From Microbacterium thalli (lineage in GTDB: Bacteria > Actinomycetota > Actinomycetes > Actinomycetales > Microbacteriaceae): 64,000 nucleotides of DNA. A program made the position numbers and the translations under genes. Under the pieces are notes generated by a model. The model ran no database searches, was not told the origin of the DNA, and saw only the letters and a program-made list of their open reading frames with translations. Positions 1 to 10,415 of this stretch are shown piece by piece (within the stretch, counting starts at the first letter, position 1; every line of letters begins with the position of its first letter). The stretch is from the NCBI RefSeq assembly GCF_028737325.1, contig NZ_JAQZCH010000001.1, positions 1,408,732-1,472,731 on the forward strand, given 5' to 3'.

Positions 1-917
1 TGGAGCGCCTGGACGAGACCGGACTCACGCCGGCCGACAAGGCGTTCTACCCCGCCGCCCGCGACGCCGTCATCTCGATGGGCATCGTGCGCCGGAAGAA
101 GAAGGATGTCGCGGCCGACCTGCCCGACAAGCTCGTGGCCGATCTGCCCGTGCAGCTCGACGACGAGTACGGTCGCTCGATCCGTCAGGCCGAGCAGGAG
201 CTGGGTGAGCGCATGGCCGCCCGCTATCGCCGCATCATCGAGGCCCGCGGTGACCGCGTGTTCATCGGCGAGGCCGACGACGACATCGTCCGCCTCGTCT
301 CGACGCAGGAGCTCGAGGAGTCCAAGGCCGCCGGCACCGGCGCCGAGAACGTCTTCACGATGGTCCGTCGCATCGGCCAGGCCAAGGCCGTGCTCGCCGC
401 GGACTACGCCGCGCAGCTGCAGCGCTCGGTCGGCAAGGTCGTCTTCTTCGCCAAGCACATCGACGTCATGGATGCCGCGGAGGCCCACTTCGCGGCCGCG
501 GGGCTGCGCACGGTCTCGTTGCGCGGCGACCAGACCGCGACCGCCCGCCAGGACGCGATCGACGCCTTCAACAACGATCCGGACGTCGCGATCGCGGTGT
601 GCTCGCTGACGGCCGCGGGTGTCGGGGTGAACATGCAGGCGGCGTCGAACGTCGTGCTCGCGGAGCTGTCGTGGACGGCGGCCGAGCAGACGCAGGCGAT
701 CGACCGCGTGCACCGCATCGGTCAGGAAGAGCCCGTGACGGCGTGGCGCATCATCGCCGCCCACACGATCGACACCAAGATCGCCGAGCTGATCGATTCG
801 AAGCAGGGGCTCGCGGCACGCGCGCTCGACGGCGAGGCGGTCGACCCGACCTCGAGCGACTCGGTGCAGCTGTCGGCGCTCATGCACCTGCTGCGTCAGG
901 CGCTCGGCGCCGCCTGA
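1..917 (+). CDS. SNF2-family DNA helicase, C-terminal part
   Basis: The 5' end lies outside the window; about 304 residues are present in frame 3. This is the RecA-like lobe 2 of an SNF2/Swi2 ATPase, which uses ATP hydrolysis to translocate on or remodel DNA. Visible motifs are motif IV-like KVVFFAKH (about residue 146 of the fragment), motif V-like SLTAAGVGVNMQAAS, and motif VI QAIDRVHRIGQ, whose arginines contact ATP. The G-V-N-M-Q-A-A-S and AELSW wording resembles the SMARCAL1/HARP-like branch more than Rad54, but that is an impression. The gene ends 117 bases before pfkA and looks monocistronic at its 3' end. The DEAD-box lobe must lie upstream, so total length cannot be judged. Confidence 0.88.
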   Translation, partial: ERLDETGLTPADKAFYPAARDAVISMGIVRRKKKDVAADLPDKLVADLPVQLDDEYGRSIRQAEQELGERMAARYRRIIEARGDRVFIGEADDDIVRLVSTQELEESKAAGTGAENVFTMVRRIGQAKAVLAADYAAQLQRSVGKVVFFAKHIDVMDAAEAHFAAAGLRTVSLRGDQTATARQDAIDAFNNDPDVAIAVCSLTAAGVGVNMQAASNVVLAELSWTAAEQTQAIDRVHRIGQEEPVTAWRIIAAHTIDTKIAELIDSKQGLAARALDGEAVDPTSSDSVQLSALMHLLRQALGAA

Positions 918-944
918 GCGCGGCAGAGGAGTTTCTCCGGCGGT

Positions 945-962
945 CCCCGCGTGGCAGCGGGG
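945..962 (+). terminator. Short GC hairpin after the helicase gene
   Basis: CCCCGC and GCGGGG can pair around a six-base loop (GTGGCA) 28 bases after the helicase stop codon and before the pfkA promoter. There is no U-tract, so this is a weak terminator candidate supported mainly by position. Confidence 0.3.
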
Positions 963-974
963 GCGCGGCGACGA

Positions 975-980
975 TAGTCT
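975..980 (+). promoter_or_regulatory. -10 box TAGTCT of pfkA
   Basis: TAGTCT fits the actinobacterial TANNNT -10 pattern. Transcription would begin near 987 and leave a leader of about 48 bases with the ribosome site AAGGA just before the pfkA ATG. Confidence 0.45.
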
Positions 981-1034
981 CGGATCGAGGCATCGTCGCC
1001 GCACCCCCACCCAGCTACCACGAAGGATCTCCCC

Positions 1035-2063
1035 ATGAAGATCGGCATCCTCACGAGCGGCGGCGACTGCCCCGGACTCAACGCTGTCATCCGAGGCGTC
1101 GTGCTCAAGGGCACCACCTCGTACAACATCGAGTTCGTCGGCATCCGTGACGGCTGGCGCGGCGTGGTCGACGGTGACTTCTTCCCGCTGACCCGCCACG
1201 AGGTGAAGGGTCTGTCGAAGGTGGGTGGCACGATCCTCGGCACGAGCCGCACGAACCCCTACGAGGGCCCCCGCGGTGGCGCCGAGAACATCGCCGCGAC
1301 GCTCGACAAGCACCGCATCGACGGCATCATCGCCATCGGCGGCGAGGGCACGCTCGCCGCGGCCAACCGCCTCGCCAACGACGGCATCAACGTCCTGGGT
1401 GTTCCCAAGACCATCGACAACGACCTGAAGGCGACCGACTACTCGTTCGGCTTCGACACGGCCGTCAACATCGCGACCGACGCGATGGACCGCCTGCGCA
1501 CGACGGGTGACTCGCACCAGCGCTGCATGGTCGCCGAGGTCATGGGCCGCCACGTCGGCTGGATCGCACTGCACGCGGGCATCGCCGCCGGCGCCCACGT
1601 CATCTGCATCCCCGAGGTGCCGATGTCGATCGACGAGATCGTCGCCCAGGTCACCAAGGCGTTCGACCGCGGCCGCGCGCCGCTCGTGGTCGTGTCGGAG
1701 GGCTTCAAGCTCACGGGCCAGGACGAGGCGTACAGCGACAAGGGCCTGGACGCCTTCAACCGTCCCCGTCTCGGTGGCATCAGCGAGGTGCTCGCGCCCG
1801 AGATCGAGCGCCTCACGGGCATCGAGACCCGTGCGACGGTGCTCGGTCACATCCAGCGAGGCGGCTCGCCCTCGGGCTTCGACCGCGTGCTCGCGACGCG
1901 ACTGGGGCTCGCTGCCGCCGACGCCCTCGTCGACGGCGCCTGGGGCCAGATGGTCTCCCTCAAGGGCACCGACATCGTCCGCGTCTCGTTCGACGAGGCG
2001 CTCGGCGAGCTGAACACCGTGCCCCTGTACCGCTACGAAGAGGCGGCCGCCCTCTTCGGCTGA
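1035..2063 (+). CDS. pfkA: 6-phosphofructokinase, group III, ATP-type
   Basis: Phosphorylates fructose 6-phosphate to fructose 1,6-bisphosphate, the committed step of glycolysis, in the cytosol. The 342 residues match the usual actinobacterial length. Motifs: GGDCPGLN (10-17) at the nucleotide site, GGEGT (102-106), PKTIDND (124-130) with the catalytic Asp, and MGRHVGW (170-176) for the sugar phosphate. The phosphoryl donor can be inferred: the second Gly of GGEGT is glycine, as in ATP-dependent enzymes; pyrophosphate-dependent relatives have Asp there (GGED). The Lys of PKTIDND is common to this group and not decisive. The ATG is preceded by AAGGA. The gene is monocistronic and faces the convergent exporter gene across a large hairpin. 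Confidence 0.95.
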   Translation: MKIGILTSGGDCPGLNAVIRGVVLKGTTSYNIEFVGIRDGWRGVVDGDFFPLTRHEVKGLSKVGGTILGTSRTNPYEGPRGGAENIAATLDKHRIDGIIAIGGEGTLAAANRLANDGINVLGVPKTIDNDLKATDYSFGFDTAVNIATDAMDRLRTTGDSHQRCMVAEVMGRHVGWIALHAGIAAGAHVICIPEVPMSIDEIVAQVTKAFDRGRAPLVVVSEGFKLTGQDEAYSDKGLDAFNRPRLGGISEVLAPEIERLTGIETRATVLGHIQRGGSPSGFDRVLATRLGLAAADALVDGAWGQMVSLKGTDIVRVSFDEALGELNTVPLYRYEEAAALFG

Positions 2064-2082
2064 GCAACCACCGCTTCTTCCC

Positions 2083-2132
2083 GCGACCGCGTCCGCACAG
2101 GTTCTCCTCCGAGAACCGCCGGGCGCGGTCGC
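2083..2132. terminator. Compound hairpin between pfkA and the ThrE-type gene
   Basis: An outer 9-bp stem (GCGACCGCG / CGCGGTCGC) encloses an inner 7-bp stem (GGTTCTC / GAGAACC, loop CTCC). It lies between convergent stop codons and could end transcription from both sides. No U-tract is visible. Confidence 0.55.
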
Positions 2133-2150
2133 TGCCGTTTCGGGCGCTCG

Positions 2151-3542
2151 TCAGCGCACGCGCGCGCGCGAGCGGATGACCGACCCGAGCGAGGCGCGCA
2201 GCGGCTGGCCGAGGTAGATGCCGAGCGACGCCCCCACCGCCAGCGCGATGCCGATGGTGGCGGCATCCGCGAGCGTGCTGAACCCCGTCAGCAGGGTGGC
2301 GGGGCTGTCGCCCGACTCGACCACCCCGAGCAGGCCGCGGAACACCGCCGCTCCGGGCACCATCGGCAGGATCGCCGCCGTGGTGATGGCGACGGAGGGC
2401 ACATGCAGGCGATACGCGGCGACGATGCCCGCGAGGCTTGCCACGAAGGCCCCCACGCCGCTGGCGGTGGCGGTCTCGAACCCGACGGATGCCGCGGCGA
2501 CGTAGCCCGCCCAGGCGACCACGCTGAGGGCGACGCTGACGACGATGATGCGCAGCCCCGCACCGTTGAAGATCGCGACGGCGAGGGCGATCAGCCCCGC
2601 CCCGAAGAACTGCAGTGGGATGCCGCCGAGGGGGAGTGCCTCGGTGGGGGCTTCGAGCCCCAGCCCGATGACGCGTGCTGTCTCGATGCCCGCCAGGATG
2701 CCGAGGACGACGCCGAGGGTCTGCGTGACGAGCTCGAGGATGCGTCCCATGGCGGTCAGCGCGAAGCCGTCGATGGCGTCCTGCGCGGCGCCGACGACCG
2801 TCAGGCCCGCGAGCATGAGGACGATGCCCGACGCGACGATGACGGACGGTCGCATGCTCATCGCCGCGTCCCATCCCGTGGAGCGCAGCAGGGGGGAAGC
2901 GGCCGCGACGATCGTGAGGACGAAGGCGCCGGCGATCTGACTGAAGAAGAACGGCACGCGTGCGCGTCCGAGCAGGAACTGGGTGAACGCGGCCGCGCCC
3001 GCGGCCAGGAACGACAGCAGGATGACCAGCCAGTTGCCGCCGAACATGAGCGCGACGCCGACCGCGAGGAGGGCCTGCGACGCGACGACGACGGGCTGGT
3101 GATAGCGGAACGGCGTCCGACGGATGCCGCGGAAGCGCAGGGCGGCGGCATCCAGGGGCAGCCCCGAGCGGATCTCGGCCACGAGGGCCTGCAGCCGCTG
3201 CAGGCGGGCATGGTCGGGCGCAGCGCTGCGCACGACGCGCATGAGCGTGATGGGGCGGTCCTCGCCGCTGCGGTGATGCGCGACGGTGATGGAGTTGTAG
3301 GTCACGTCGACGTGCACGGGGTCGAGCCCGTAGACGCCTGCGACCCGCACGATCGTGAGCGTGACCTCGCTCGCGGGCGAGCCGGCGACGAGCATGGTCT
3401 CGCCGATGCGGATCGCCAGATCGAGCACCCGCACGGCGAAGGCGTCGTCGATGACGGGCAGCATCTCGGTCGCGGGGCCGGCCATCGCGTCGGAGGTGCG
3501 GACGAGTGCGTTCAGCGACGCGAAGAGCCGGGGACGTCCCAT
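2151..3542 (-). CDS. ThrE-type threonine/serine exporter family protein
   Basis: Predicted inner-membrane exporter of small hydroxyl amino acids (ThrE family, DUF1212 plus DUF3815 halves). The 463 residues comprise a cytoplasmic N-terminal domain of about 150 residues (RIGETMLVAGSPASEV, then DPVHVDVTYNSITVAHHR), then about ten hydrophobic segments, with the typical ILPMVPGAAVFRG loop late in the protein. The ATG at 3542 is chosen because a TAGGCT box lies seven bases upstream; longer readings run into unrelated low-complexity sequence. It is divergent from lysC, whose pathway makes threonine, which suits overflow export of aspartate-family amino acids. That link is inference; substrate range in this family varies. 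Confidence 0.88.
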   Translation of the reverse strand: MGRPRLFASLNALVRTSDAMAGPATEMLPVIDDAFAVRVLDLAIRIGETMLVAGSPASEVTLTIVRVAGVYGLDPVHVDVTYNSITVAHHRSGEDRPITLMRVVRSAAPDHARLQRLQALVAEIRSGLPLDAAALRFRGIRRTPFRYHQPVVVASQALLAVGVALMFGGNWLVILLSFLAAGAAAFTQFLLGRARVPFFFSQIAGAFVLTIVAAASPLLRSTGWDAAMSMRPSVIVASGIVLMLAGLTVVGAAQDAIDGFALTAMGRILELVTQTLGVVLGILAGIETARVIGLGLEAPTEALPLGGIPLQFFGAGLIALAVAIFNGAGLRIIVVSVALSVVAWAGYVAAASVGFETATASGVGAFVASLAGIVAAYRLHVPSVAITTAAILPMVPGAAVFRGLLGVVESGDSPATLLTGFSTLADAATIGIALAVGASLGIYLGQPLRASLGSVIRSRARVR

Positions 3543-3549
3543 GCGGTCC

Positions 3550-3555
3550 AGCCTA
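3550..3555 (-). promoter_or_regulatory. -10 box TAGGCT, leaderless start of the ThrE-type gene
   Basis: On the minus strand TAGGCT is followed by GGACCGC and then the ATG. The spacing puts the transcription start at or within a base of the start codon, and no ribosome site is present. Confidence 0.5.
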
Positions 3556-3632
3556 ATTCGGCCGGTCCCGGCGGAGCGCCGCTTCCGGCGGGGACGGGCT
3601 GTCACATGGCGAACACCGCATGGGAGGCTCCG

Positions 3633-3638
3633 TAAGAT
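3633..3638 (+). promoter_or_regulatory. -10 box TAAGAT of lysC
   Basis: TAAGAT is followed six bases later by a purine at 3645, the predicted transcription start. That leaves a 64-base leader ending in the site GGGGAG before the lysC ATG. Confidence 0.45.
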
Positions 3639-3708
3639 GGGGCGGTGGACGCGGCATCCGGCGTCCTGAGGCAATCGCGCCGGTTCCGGCATCCCGGGGA
3701 GAACCCAC

Positions 3709-4995
3709 ATGGCATTGATCGTGCAGAAGTACGGCGGGTCGTCCGTCGCCGATGCGGAGAGCATCAAGCGGGTCGCCAAGCGCATCGTCGACACCCGTCG
3801 CGCCGGCCACGACGTCGTCGTCGCCGTGAGCGCCATGGGCGATACGACGGACGAGCTGCTCGACCTCGCCAACGAGGTCGCCCCCATCCCCGCCCCGCGC
3901 GAGCTCGACATGCTGCTCAGCTCGGGCGAGCGCATCTCGATGGCGCTGCTGGCGATGGCGATCCATTCGATGGGCTTCGAGGCGCGGTCCTTCACCGGCA
4001 GCCAGGCCGGCATGATCACCGACGCCACCCACGGCGCGGCCCGCATCGTCGATGTCACGCCGGTGCGCCTGCGCGAGGCCCTCGACGAGGGCGCCATCGT
4101 GATCGTCGCCGGCTTCCAGGGCTTCAACCGCGACACCCGCGACATCACGACCCTCGGCCGCGGCGGCTCCGACACCACCGCCGTCGCGCTCGCGGCGGCC
4201 CTCTCGGCCGACGTCTGCGAGATCTACAGCGACGTCGACGGCATCTACACCGCCGACCCGCGCGTCGTGCCCAAGGCGCGCAAGCTCGGCGTCGTCTCGG
4301 CGGAAGAGATGCTCGAGCTCGCCGCCAACGGCGCCAAGGTGCTCTACATCCGTGCGGTGGAGTACGCCCGCCGCCACGGCGTCATGATCAACGCCCGGTC
4401 GACGTTCAGCTCCGGCACCGGCACCTTCGTGCTGGGTCCGGGCATGACGCTGCCCGCAGGTCGAAAGGAAGAAGAGATGGAAGAGCCGATCGTCGCGGGC
4501 GTCGCCACCGACCTCAGCCAGGCCAAGATCACCGTCATCGGGGTGCCCGACGTGCCCGGCAAGGCGGCCGAGATCTTCAAGATCGTCGCCAAGTCCGGCG
4601 CCAACGTCGACATGATCGTCCAGAACGTCTCGGCGGCCACGACCGGCCGTACCGACATCTCGTTCACCCTGCCGAAGACCGACGCCACGCTGGCACTGCG
4701 TGCCCTCGCCGGTGAGCAGAACGAGGTCGGCTTCGAGAGCCTCGTGCACGACGACCAGATCGGCAAGCTCTCGGTGGTCGGTGCGGGTATGCGCACGCAC
4801 TCCGGCGTCTCGGCGACGCTGTTCGAGGCGCTGTCGACGGCCGGCGTGAACATCGAGATGATCTCGACGTCCGAGATCCGCATCTCGGTGGTCGTCCGCG
4901 GCGACGAGCTCGCCGAGGCCGCACGCGTCGTCCACACCGCTTACGGGCTCGACGGCGACACCGAGGCCGTCGTCTACGCCGGCACCGGTCGCTGA
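3709..4995 (+). CDS. lysC: Aspartokinase (alpha chain)
   Basis: Phosphorylates L-aspartate to aspartyl phosphate, the first step toward lysine (and diaminopimelate for the wall), threonine and methionine. The 428 residues have the ATP/aspartate kinase domain first (KYGGSSV at 7-13, GRGGSDTT near 150), then two ACT domains from about residue 265, which in the family bind lysine and threonine for feedback inhibition. ATG 3709 follows GGGGAG. Length and layout match the Corynebacterium alpha-2/beta-2 enzyme, and a beta-chain start lies within the gene. Unusually, asd is not the next gene: a divergent coaBC/NRDE pair lies between them. Confidence 0.96.
   Translation: MALIVQKYGGSSVADAESIKRVAKRIVDTRRAGHDVVVAVSAMGDTTDELLDLANEVAPIPAPRELDMLLSSGERISMALLAMAIHSMGFEARSFTGSQAGMITDATHGAARIVDVTPVRLREALDEGAIVIVAGFQGFNRDTRDITTLGRGGSDTTAVALAAALSADVCEIYSDVDGIYTADPRVVPKARKLGVVSAEEMLELAANGAKVLYIRAVEYARRHGVMINARSTFSSGTGTFVLGPGMTLPAGRKEEEMEEPIVAGVATDLSQAKITVIGVPDVPGKAAEIFKIVAKSGANVDMIVQNVSAATTGRTDISFTLPKTDATLALRALAGEQNEVGFESLVHDDQIGKLSVVGAGMRTHSGVSATLFEALSTAGVNIEMISTSEIRISVVVRGDELAEAARVVHTAYGLDGDTEAVVYAGTGR
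4477..4995 (+). CDS. lysC: Aspartokinase beta chain from an internal in-frame start
   Basis: An ATG at codon 257 of lysC is preceded by the purine-rich site AAAGGAA with about six bases of spacing, better than many sites in this window. It would yield a 172-residue protein made only of the two ACT regulatory domains. Established knowledge: the Corynebacterium and Bacillus lysC genes make such a beta subunit from an internal start, and the corynebacterial beta chain is also 172 residues. The short linker with residues KEEEME matches a start site placed between domains. That the start is used here is inferred. Confidence 0.7.
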   Translation: MEEPIVAGVATDLSQAKITVIGVPDVPGKAAEIFKIVAKSGANVDMIVQNVSAATTGRTDISFTLPKTDATLALRALAGEQNEVGFESLVHDDQIGKLSVVGAGMRTHSGVSATLFEALSTAGVNIEMISTSEIRISVVVRGDELAEAARVVHTAYGLDGDTEAVVYAGTGR

Positions 4996-5043
4996 CGTCC
5001 GCGGGGTCCGCGACGGGCCCCGTCGATCAGTGCGATCGAGCGG

Positions 5044-6249
5044 TCAGCGGATGCCGCGGACGGCGGTGATCGCGTCCCAGACCGCGCGGGCCACGACGGC
5101 TTTCGAGCCGGTTGCCTCGGCCACGACCGCGCCGTCCGCACCGATCACCGCGATCGTGTTGCCGCCCGCGCCGAACCCGGTGTCCCAGCCCACCTCGTTG
5201 ACGACGAGAAGGTCGGCGCCCTTGCGCTCGCGCTTGCGCCGCGCGCGCTCGAGCAGGTCGTCATCGGCGGTCTCGGCCGCGAACCCGACGACGGTCTGAC
5301 CCGGCCGGCGCGCGGCGGCCAGCCCCGCGAGGATGTCGTCGTTGGGTACGAGCGCGATGCTGTCGAGGGGACCGTCCTCCTTACGGAGCTTGCTCTCCGA
5401 GACCGAGGCGGCGCGGTAGTCGGCGACCGCGGCGACCATGACGACGACGTCGGCGGATGCGGCCGCCGTGCCCATCGCCTCGCCGAGCTGCGCCGCGGTC
5501 TCGACGTTCACGATCGTCACGCGCGGGTGCGCCGCGACCCCGTCGAGCACACCGGCATCGACGGATGCCGCCACAAGGGTCACCGTCGCGCCGCGCCGGG
5601 CCGCGTCGAGGGCGACCTCGGCGCCCTGTCGTCCGCTCGAACGGTTGCCGAGAAAGCGCACCGGGTCGAGCGGCTCGCGGGTGCCGCCCGTCGAGACGGC
5701 GACGTGAAGTCCGTCGAGCGGCCCGCCCGACACCGCCGCGAGGGCCGCGGCGACGATGTCCTCGGGTTCCGACAGACGCCCCGGCCCGCTGTCTCCGCCC
5801 GTCAACGGGCCGTCGGCCGGGCCGACCACCACGACGCCGCGCTCACGCAGGGTCGCGACGTTGGCGGTGGTGGCGGGGTGCCGCCACATCTCCGTGTGCA
5901 TGGCCGGGGCGACGACGACCGGCGCCGTCGTGGCCAGCAGCGTGGTGCCGAGCAGATCGGACGCGAGACCCGCCGCCATCGCGGCGAGGGTGTTCGCGGT
6001 GGCGGGGGCGACGATGACGAGGTCCGCGCTCTGACCGAGCGCGACGTGCCGCACCTGCGCCACGTCGTCGTGGACCGAGGTCGTGACGGGGTTCCGGCTG
6101 ATCGCCTCCCACGTCGTGAGGCCGATGAACCGCAGCGAGTCCGGCGTCGGCACGACGTGCACGTCGTGCCCGGCCTGCACCAGCAGCCGGACCAGCTGCA
6201 CGCTCTTGTACGCGGCGATGCCGCCGGTGACCCCGACTACGATGAACAT
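5044..6249 (-). CDS. coaBC: Bifunctional phosphopantothenoylcysteine decarboxylase / phosphopantothenate-cysteine ligase
   Basis: Carries out two successive coenzyme A steps: CTP-dependent joining of cysteine to 4'-phosphopantothenate (CoaB), then FMN-dependent decarboxylation (CoaC). The 401 residues show the CoaC flavoprotein first (GGIAAYKS at about 9-16, NTLAAMAAGLASDLL, APAMHTEMW), then CoaB from about residue 190 (STGGTREPLDPVRFLGN, AAVADYRA, KLRKEDG, VPNDDI). The E. coli PAMN motif appears here as PAMH, a conservative change at the dimer/active site loop. ATG 6249 is chosen because GGAGGA lies eight bases upstream; the longer upstream reading has no coding character. Divergent from the NRDE gene with a 69-base gap. 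Confidence 0.95.
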   Translation of the reverse strand: MFIVVGVTGGIAAYKSVQLVRLLVQAGHDVHVVPTPDSLRFIGLTTWEAISRNPVTTSVHDDVAQVRHVALGQSADLVIVAPATANTLAAMAAGLASDLLGTTLLATTAPVVVAPAMHTEMWRHPATTANVATLRERGVVVVGPADGPLTGGDSGPGRLSEPEDIVAAALAAVSGGPLDGLHVAVSTGGTREPLDPVRFLGNRSSGRQGAEVALDAARRGATVTLVAASVDAGVLDGVAAHPRVTIVNVETAAQLGEAMGTAAASADVVVMVAAVADYRAASVSESKLRKEDGPLDSIALVPNDDILAGLAAARRPGQTVVGFAAETADDDLLERARRKRERKGADLLVVNEVGWDTGFGAGGNTIAVIGADGAVVAEATGSKAVVARAVWDAITAVRGIR

Positions 6250-6318
6250 GTCCCGATCCTCCCACGCCGTAGGGAGAGCGCGGAGGGCGCGGACGGGACG
6301 TCGAGAGCGAGAACCGTC

Positions 6319-8188
<1,870 letters not shown>

Positions 8189-8222
8189 CCGGGCGGCCGG
8201 ATTCCGGCGCCGCCAGCGGGGA

Positions 8223-8228
8223 TAGACT
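8223..8228 (+). promoter_or_regulatory. -10 box TAGACT, leaderless start of mqo
   Basis: TAGACT is followed by eight bases and then GTG 8237, so the transcript probably begins at or just before the start codon. No ribosome site lies between them. Confidence 0.55.
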
Positions 8229-8236
8229 GGTGCATC

Positions 8237-9709
8237 GTGAGTGAAAAGGTCGACGTCGTCCTGATCGGCGGTGGCATCATGAGTGCCACCCTGGGAACGC
8301 TGCTGAAGCAGCTCCAGCCCGATTGGAAGATCGAGGTGCATGAGCGCCTCTCGGATGTGGCCCAGGAGAGTTCCAACGCCTGGAACAACGCCGGCACCGG
8401 CCACGCTGCGCTGTGCGAGCTCAACTACATGCCCGAGGGGCCCGACGGTTCGGTCGACCCCGGCAAGGCGATCACGATCAACGAGCAGTTCCAGCAGAGC
8501 CGTCAGCTGTGGACATCGCTCATCGAGCGCGGCATCCTCGATGAGCCGTCGACGTTCATCAATGCGACCCCGCACATGACCTTCGTGCGCGGCGAGAAGG
8601 ATGTCGCCTACCTCAAGAAGCGCTACGAGGCGCTCAAGGATCAGCCGCTGTTCGCCGGCATCGAGTACTCCGAGGACTCCCGCGTCATCAACCAGTGGGC
8701 GCCGCTGCTCATGCAGCACCGGCGCAAGGGCGAGCCGTTCGCGGCGACGCGCGTGCCCGCCGGCACCGACGTGGACTTCGGCGCGCTCACCCGCCAGCTG
8801 TTCACGCACCTGCAGGACCAGGGCGTCGAGGTCATCACCGACCGCGAGGTGCGCACGATGAAGCAGCAGAAGGACGGGTCGTGGCGCGTGCTGTGGCGCA
8901 GCCGGCTCGGCGGCACCCCCGGCCACACCGACGCGCGATTCGTGTTCGTCGGCGCGGGCGGATGGGCGCTGAAGCTGCTCCAGAAGTCGGGCATCCCCGA
9001 GATCAAGGGCTACGGCGTCTTCCCGATCGGCGGCCAGTTCCTCAAGACCAGCAACCCCGAGGTCGTGGCGCAGCACAAGGCGAAGGTCTACTCGCAGGCC
9101 TCCGTCGGCGCGCCGCCGATGTCGGTGCCGCACCTCGACACCCGCGTCGTGGACGGCGAGGCCTCGCTGCTGTTCGGTCCGTTCGCGACCTTCAGCCCCA
9201 AGTTCCTCAAGACAGGCCGGATCACCGACATCGTCGCGCAGGTGCGTCCGCACAACCTGGTGCCGATGCTGAAGGTCGCGGTCGACAACCCGAGCCTGAT
9301 CTCTTATCTCGTCGGCGAGCTGATGAAGAACCACAGCAAGAAGGTCGACGCGCTGCGCGTGTTCATGCCGACCGCGCGCGACGAGGACTGGGAGCTCATC
9401 CAGGCCGGTCAGCGTGCACAGGTGATGAAGAAGGACCCGAAGAAGGGCGGCGTGCTGCAGTTCGGCACCGAGGTCGTCACCTCGGCCGACGGCACCATCG
9501 CCGGTCTGCTCGGCGCCTCGCCGGGCGCCTCGACGGCGGCATCCATCATGCTCGGGCTGCTCAAGAAGTGCTTCCCCGATCGGATGCCGGCGTGGGAGGG
9601 GGAGCTGCGCGAGCTCATCCCCAGCTACGGGCAGCCGCTGAACCCCCGGGGCGAAGCGGCCCGCGCCTCGGTCGAGAAGACCGCCGCGGCGCTGTCCATC
9701 ACCCCCTGA
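8237..9709 (+). CDS. mqo: Malate:quinone oxidoreductase
   Basis: Peripheral membrane FAD enzyme that oxidises malate to oxaloacetate and passes electrons to the quinone pool, linking the TCA cycle to respiration. The 490 residues match the family. The N-terminal dinucleotide fold GGGIMSATLGTLL is followed by HERLSDVAQESSNAWNN and GTGHAALCELNY, hallmarks of Mqo. The C-terminal part contains LLGASPGASTAASIM, the usual second FAD-contact segment. The GTG start gives the correct MSEKVDVVLIGGG terminus. Thymidine kinase begins five bases after the stop, so the two probably share an mRNA. Confidence 0.96.
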   Translation: MSEKVDVVLIGGGIMSATLGTLLKQLQPDWKIEVHERLSDVAQESSNAWNNAGTGHAALCELNYMPEGPDGSVDPGKAITINEQFQQSRQLWTSLIERGILDEPSTFINATPHMTFVRGEKDVAYLKKRYEALKDQPLFAGIEYSEDSRVINQWAPLLMQHRRKGEPFAATRVPAGTDVDFGALTRQLFTHLQDQGVEVITDREVRTMKQQKDGSWRVLWRSRLGGTPGHTDARFVFVGAGGWALKLLQKSGIPEIKGYGVFPIGGQFLKTSNPEVVAQHKAKVYSQASVGAPPMSVPHLDTRVVDGEASLLFGPFATFSPKFLKTGRITDIVAQVRPHNLVPMLKVAVDNPSLISYLVGELMKNHSKKVDALRVFMPTARDEDWELIQAGQRAQVMKKDPKKGGVLQFGTEVVTSADGTIAGLLGASPGASTAASIMLGLLKKCFPDRMPAWEGELRELIPSYGQPLNPRGEAARASVEKTAAALSITP

Positions 9710-9714
9710 CGGGC

Positions 9715-10329
9715 ATGGCCAAGCTCTACTTCCGATACGGAGCGATGAACTCCGGCAAATCGACGGCTCTGCTGCAGGCGGCGTACAACTACGAGGAGCG
9801 CGGTCAGCACGTGCTGCTGGCCAAACCCGAGATCGACACCAAGGGCGCCGGGCAGATCGCCAGCCGGCTCGGGGTGCAGCGCGACGTGGACTTCCTCATC
9901 GGTGCCGGCGAGGACGTGCGGGCGATCTTCGCAGAGCACCGCGCTCGCGTGCAGGCCGAAACCGGCTCCGACGTCGCCTGCCTGCTCATCGACGAGGCGC
10001 AGTTCCTCACCTCGCCCCAGGTCGATGACCTGCTGCGGACGGTCGTGGACGAGAACGTGCCGGTGCTGGCCTACGGCATCCGCACCGACTTTCAGACGCG
10101 CGCCTTCCCCGGGTCGGCGCGCCTGATGGAGCTCGCGCACAGTCTCGAAGAACTCAAGACGATCTGCCGCTGCGGGCGCAAGGCGCTCTTCAATGCCCGG
10201 CTCGTCGGTGGTCGGTTCGTCTTCGAGGGCGACCAGGTCGCGATCGACGAGCTCGCCGCGGACCGCGTTACGTACGAGTCGATGTGCGCCGAGTGCTACC
10301 TGCGCGAGTCGGCCGGTCGGCTCGCCTGA
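9715..10329 (+). CDS. tdk: Thymidine kinase
   Basis: Salvages thymidine to dTMP with ATP. It is a 204-residue type II (bacterial/human TK1-like) enzyme. The P-loop GAMNSGKST has Lys15; the Walker B-like DEAQF holds the catalytic Glu region; and a structural zinc site is formed by C-x-C (CRCGRKA) and C-x2-C (CAEC) near the C-terminus. The adjacent YGIRTDF lies in the thymidine-binding lasso region. The ATG lies five bases after the mqo stop and has a weak site, suggesting translational coupling. A second dTMP route, the tmk gene, is at 27563. Confidence 0.94.
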   Translation: MAKLYFRYGAMNSGKSTALLQAAYNYEERGQHVLLAKPEIDTKGAGQIASRLGVQRDVDFLIGAGEDVRAIFAEHRARVQAETGSDVACLLIDEAQFLTSPQVDDLLRTVVDENVPVLAYGIRTDFQTRAFPGSARLMELAHSLEELKTICRCGRKALFNARLVGGRFVFEGDQVAIDELAADRVTYESMCAECYLRESAGRLA

Positions 10330-10364
10330 GACGTTTCACGCCGATCATGCGCTACCGCTTTGCG

Positions 10365-10375
10365 CGGTCAGACCA
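10365..10375 (+). promoter_or_regulatory. LldR/FCD-type operator upstream of lldR
   Basis: CGGTCAGACCA contains the perfect palindrome GGTC-A-GACC and differs at one end base from the TNGTNNNACNA pattern described for LldR-type FCD regulators. It sits seven bases upstream of the TAGGGT -10 box, where a bound repressor would block RNA polymerase. Confidence 0.6.
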
Positions 10376-10382
10376 CAAGATG

Positions 10383-10388
10383 TAGGGT
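10383..10388 (+). promoter_or_regulatory. -10 box TAGGGT of the lldR-lldD operon
   Basis: TAGGGT lies 27 bases before the lldR ATG; a GGAGAGG ribosome site follows it. The FCD operator lies just upstream. Confidence 0.5.
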
Positions 10389-10415
10389 GATCCGGCCACG
10401 AAGGAGAGGGGCGTC

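Noticed and set aside
3645..4715. GTG-start frame beginning exactly at the predicted lysC transcription start
   Set aside because: It is out of frame with lysC and encodes Arg/Gly-rich noise; the coincidence with the start site is not enough to call a leaderless gene.
4996..5043. Terminator hairpin between lysC and coaBC
   Set aside because: Only a weak five-base pairing (CGGGG / CCCCG) with a long loop is seen, not better than chance in this composition.
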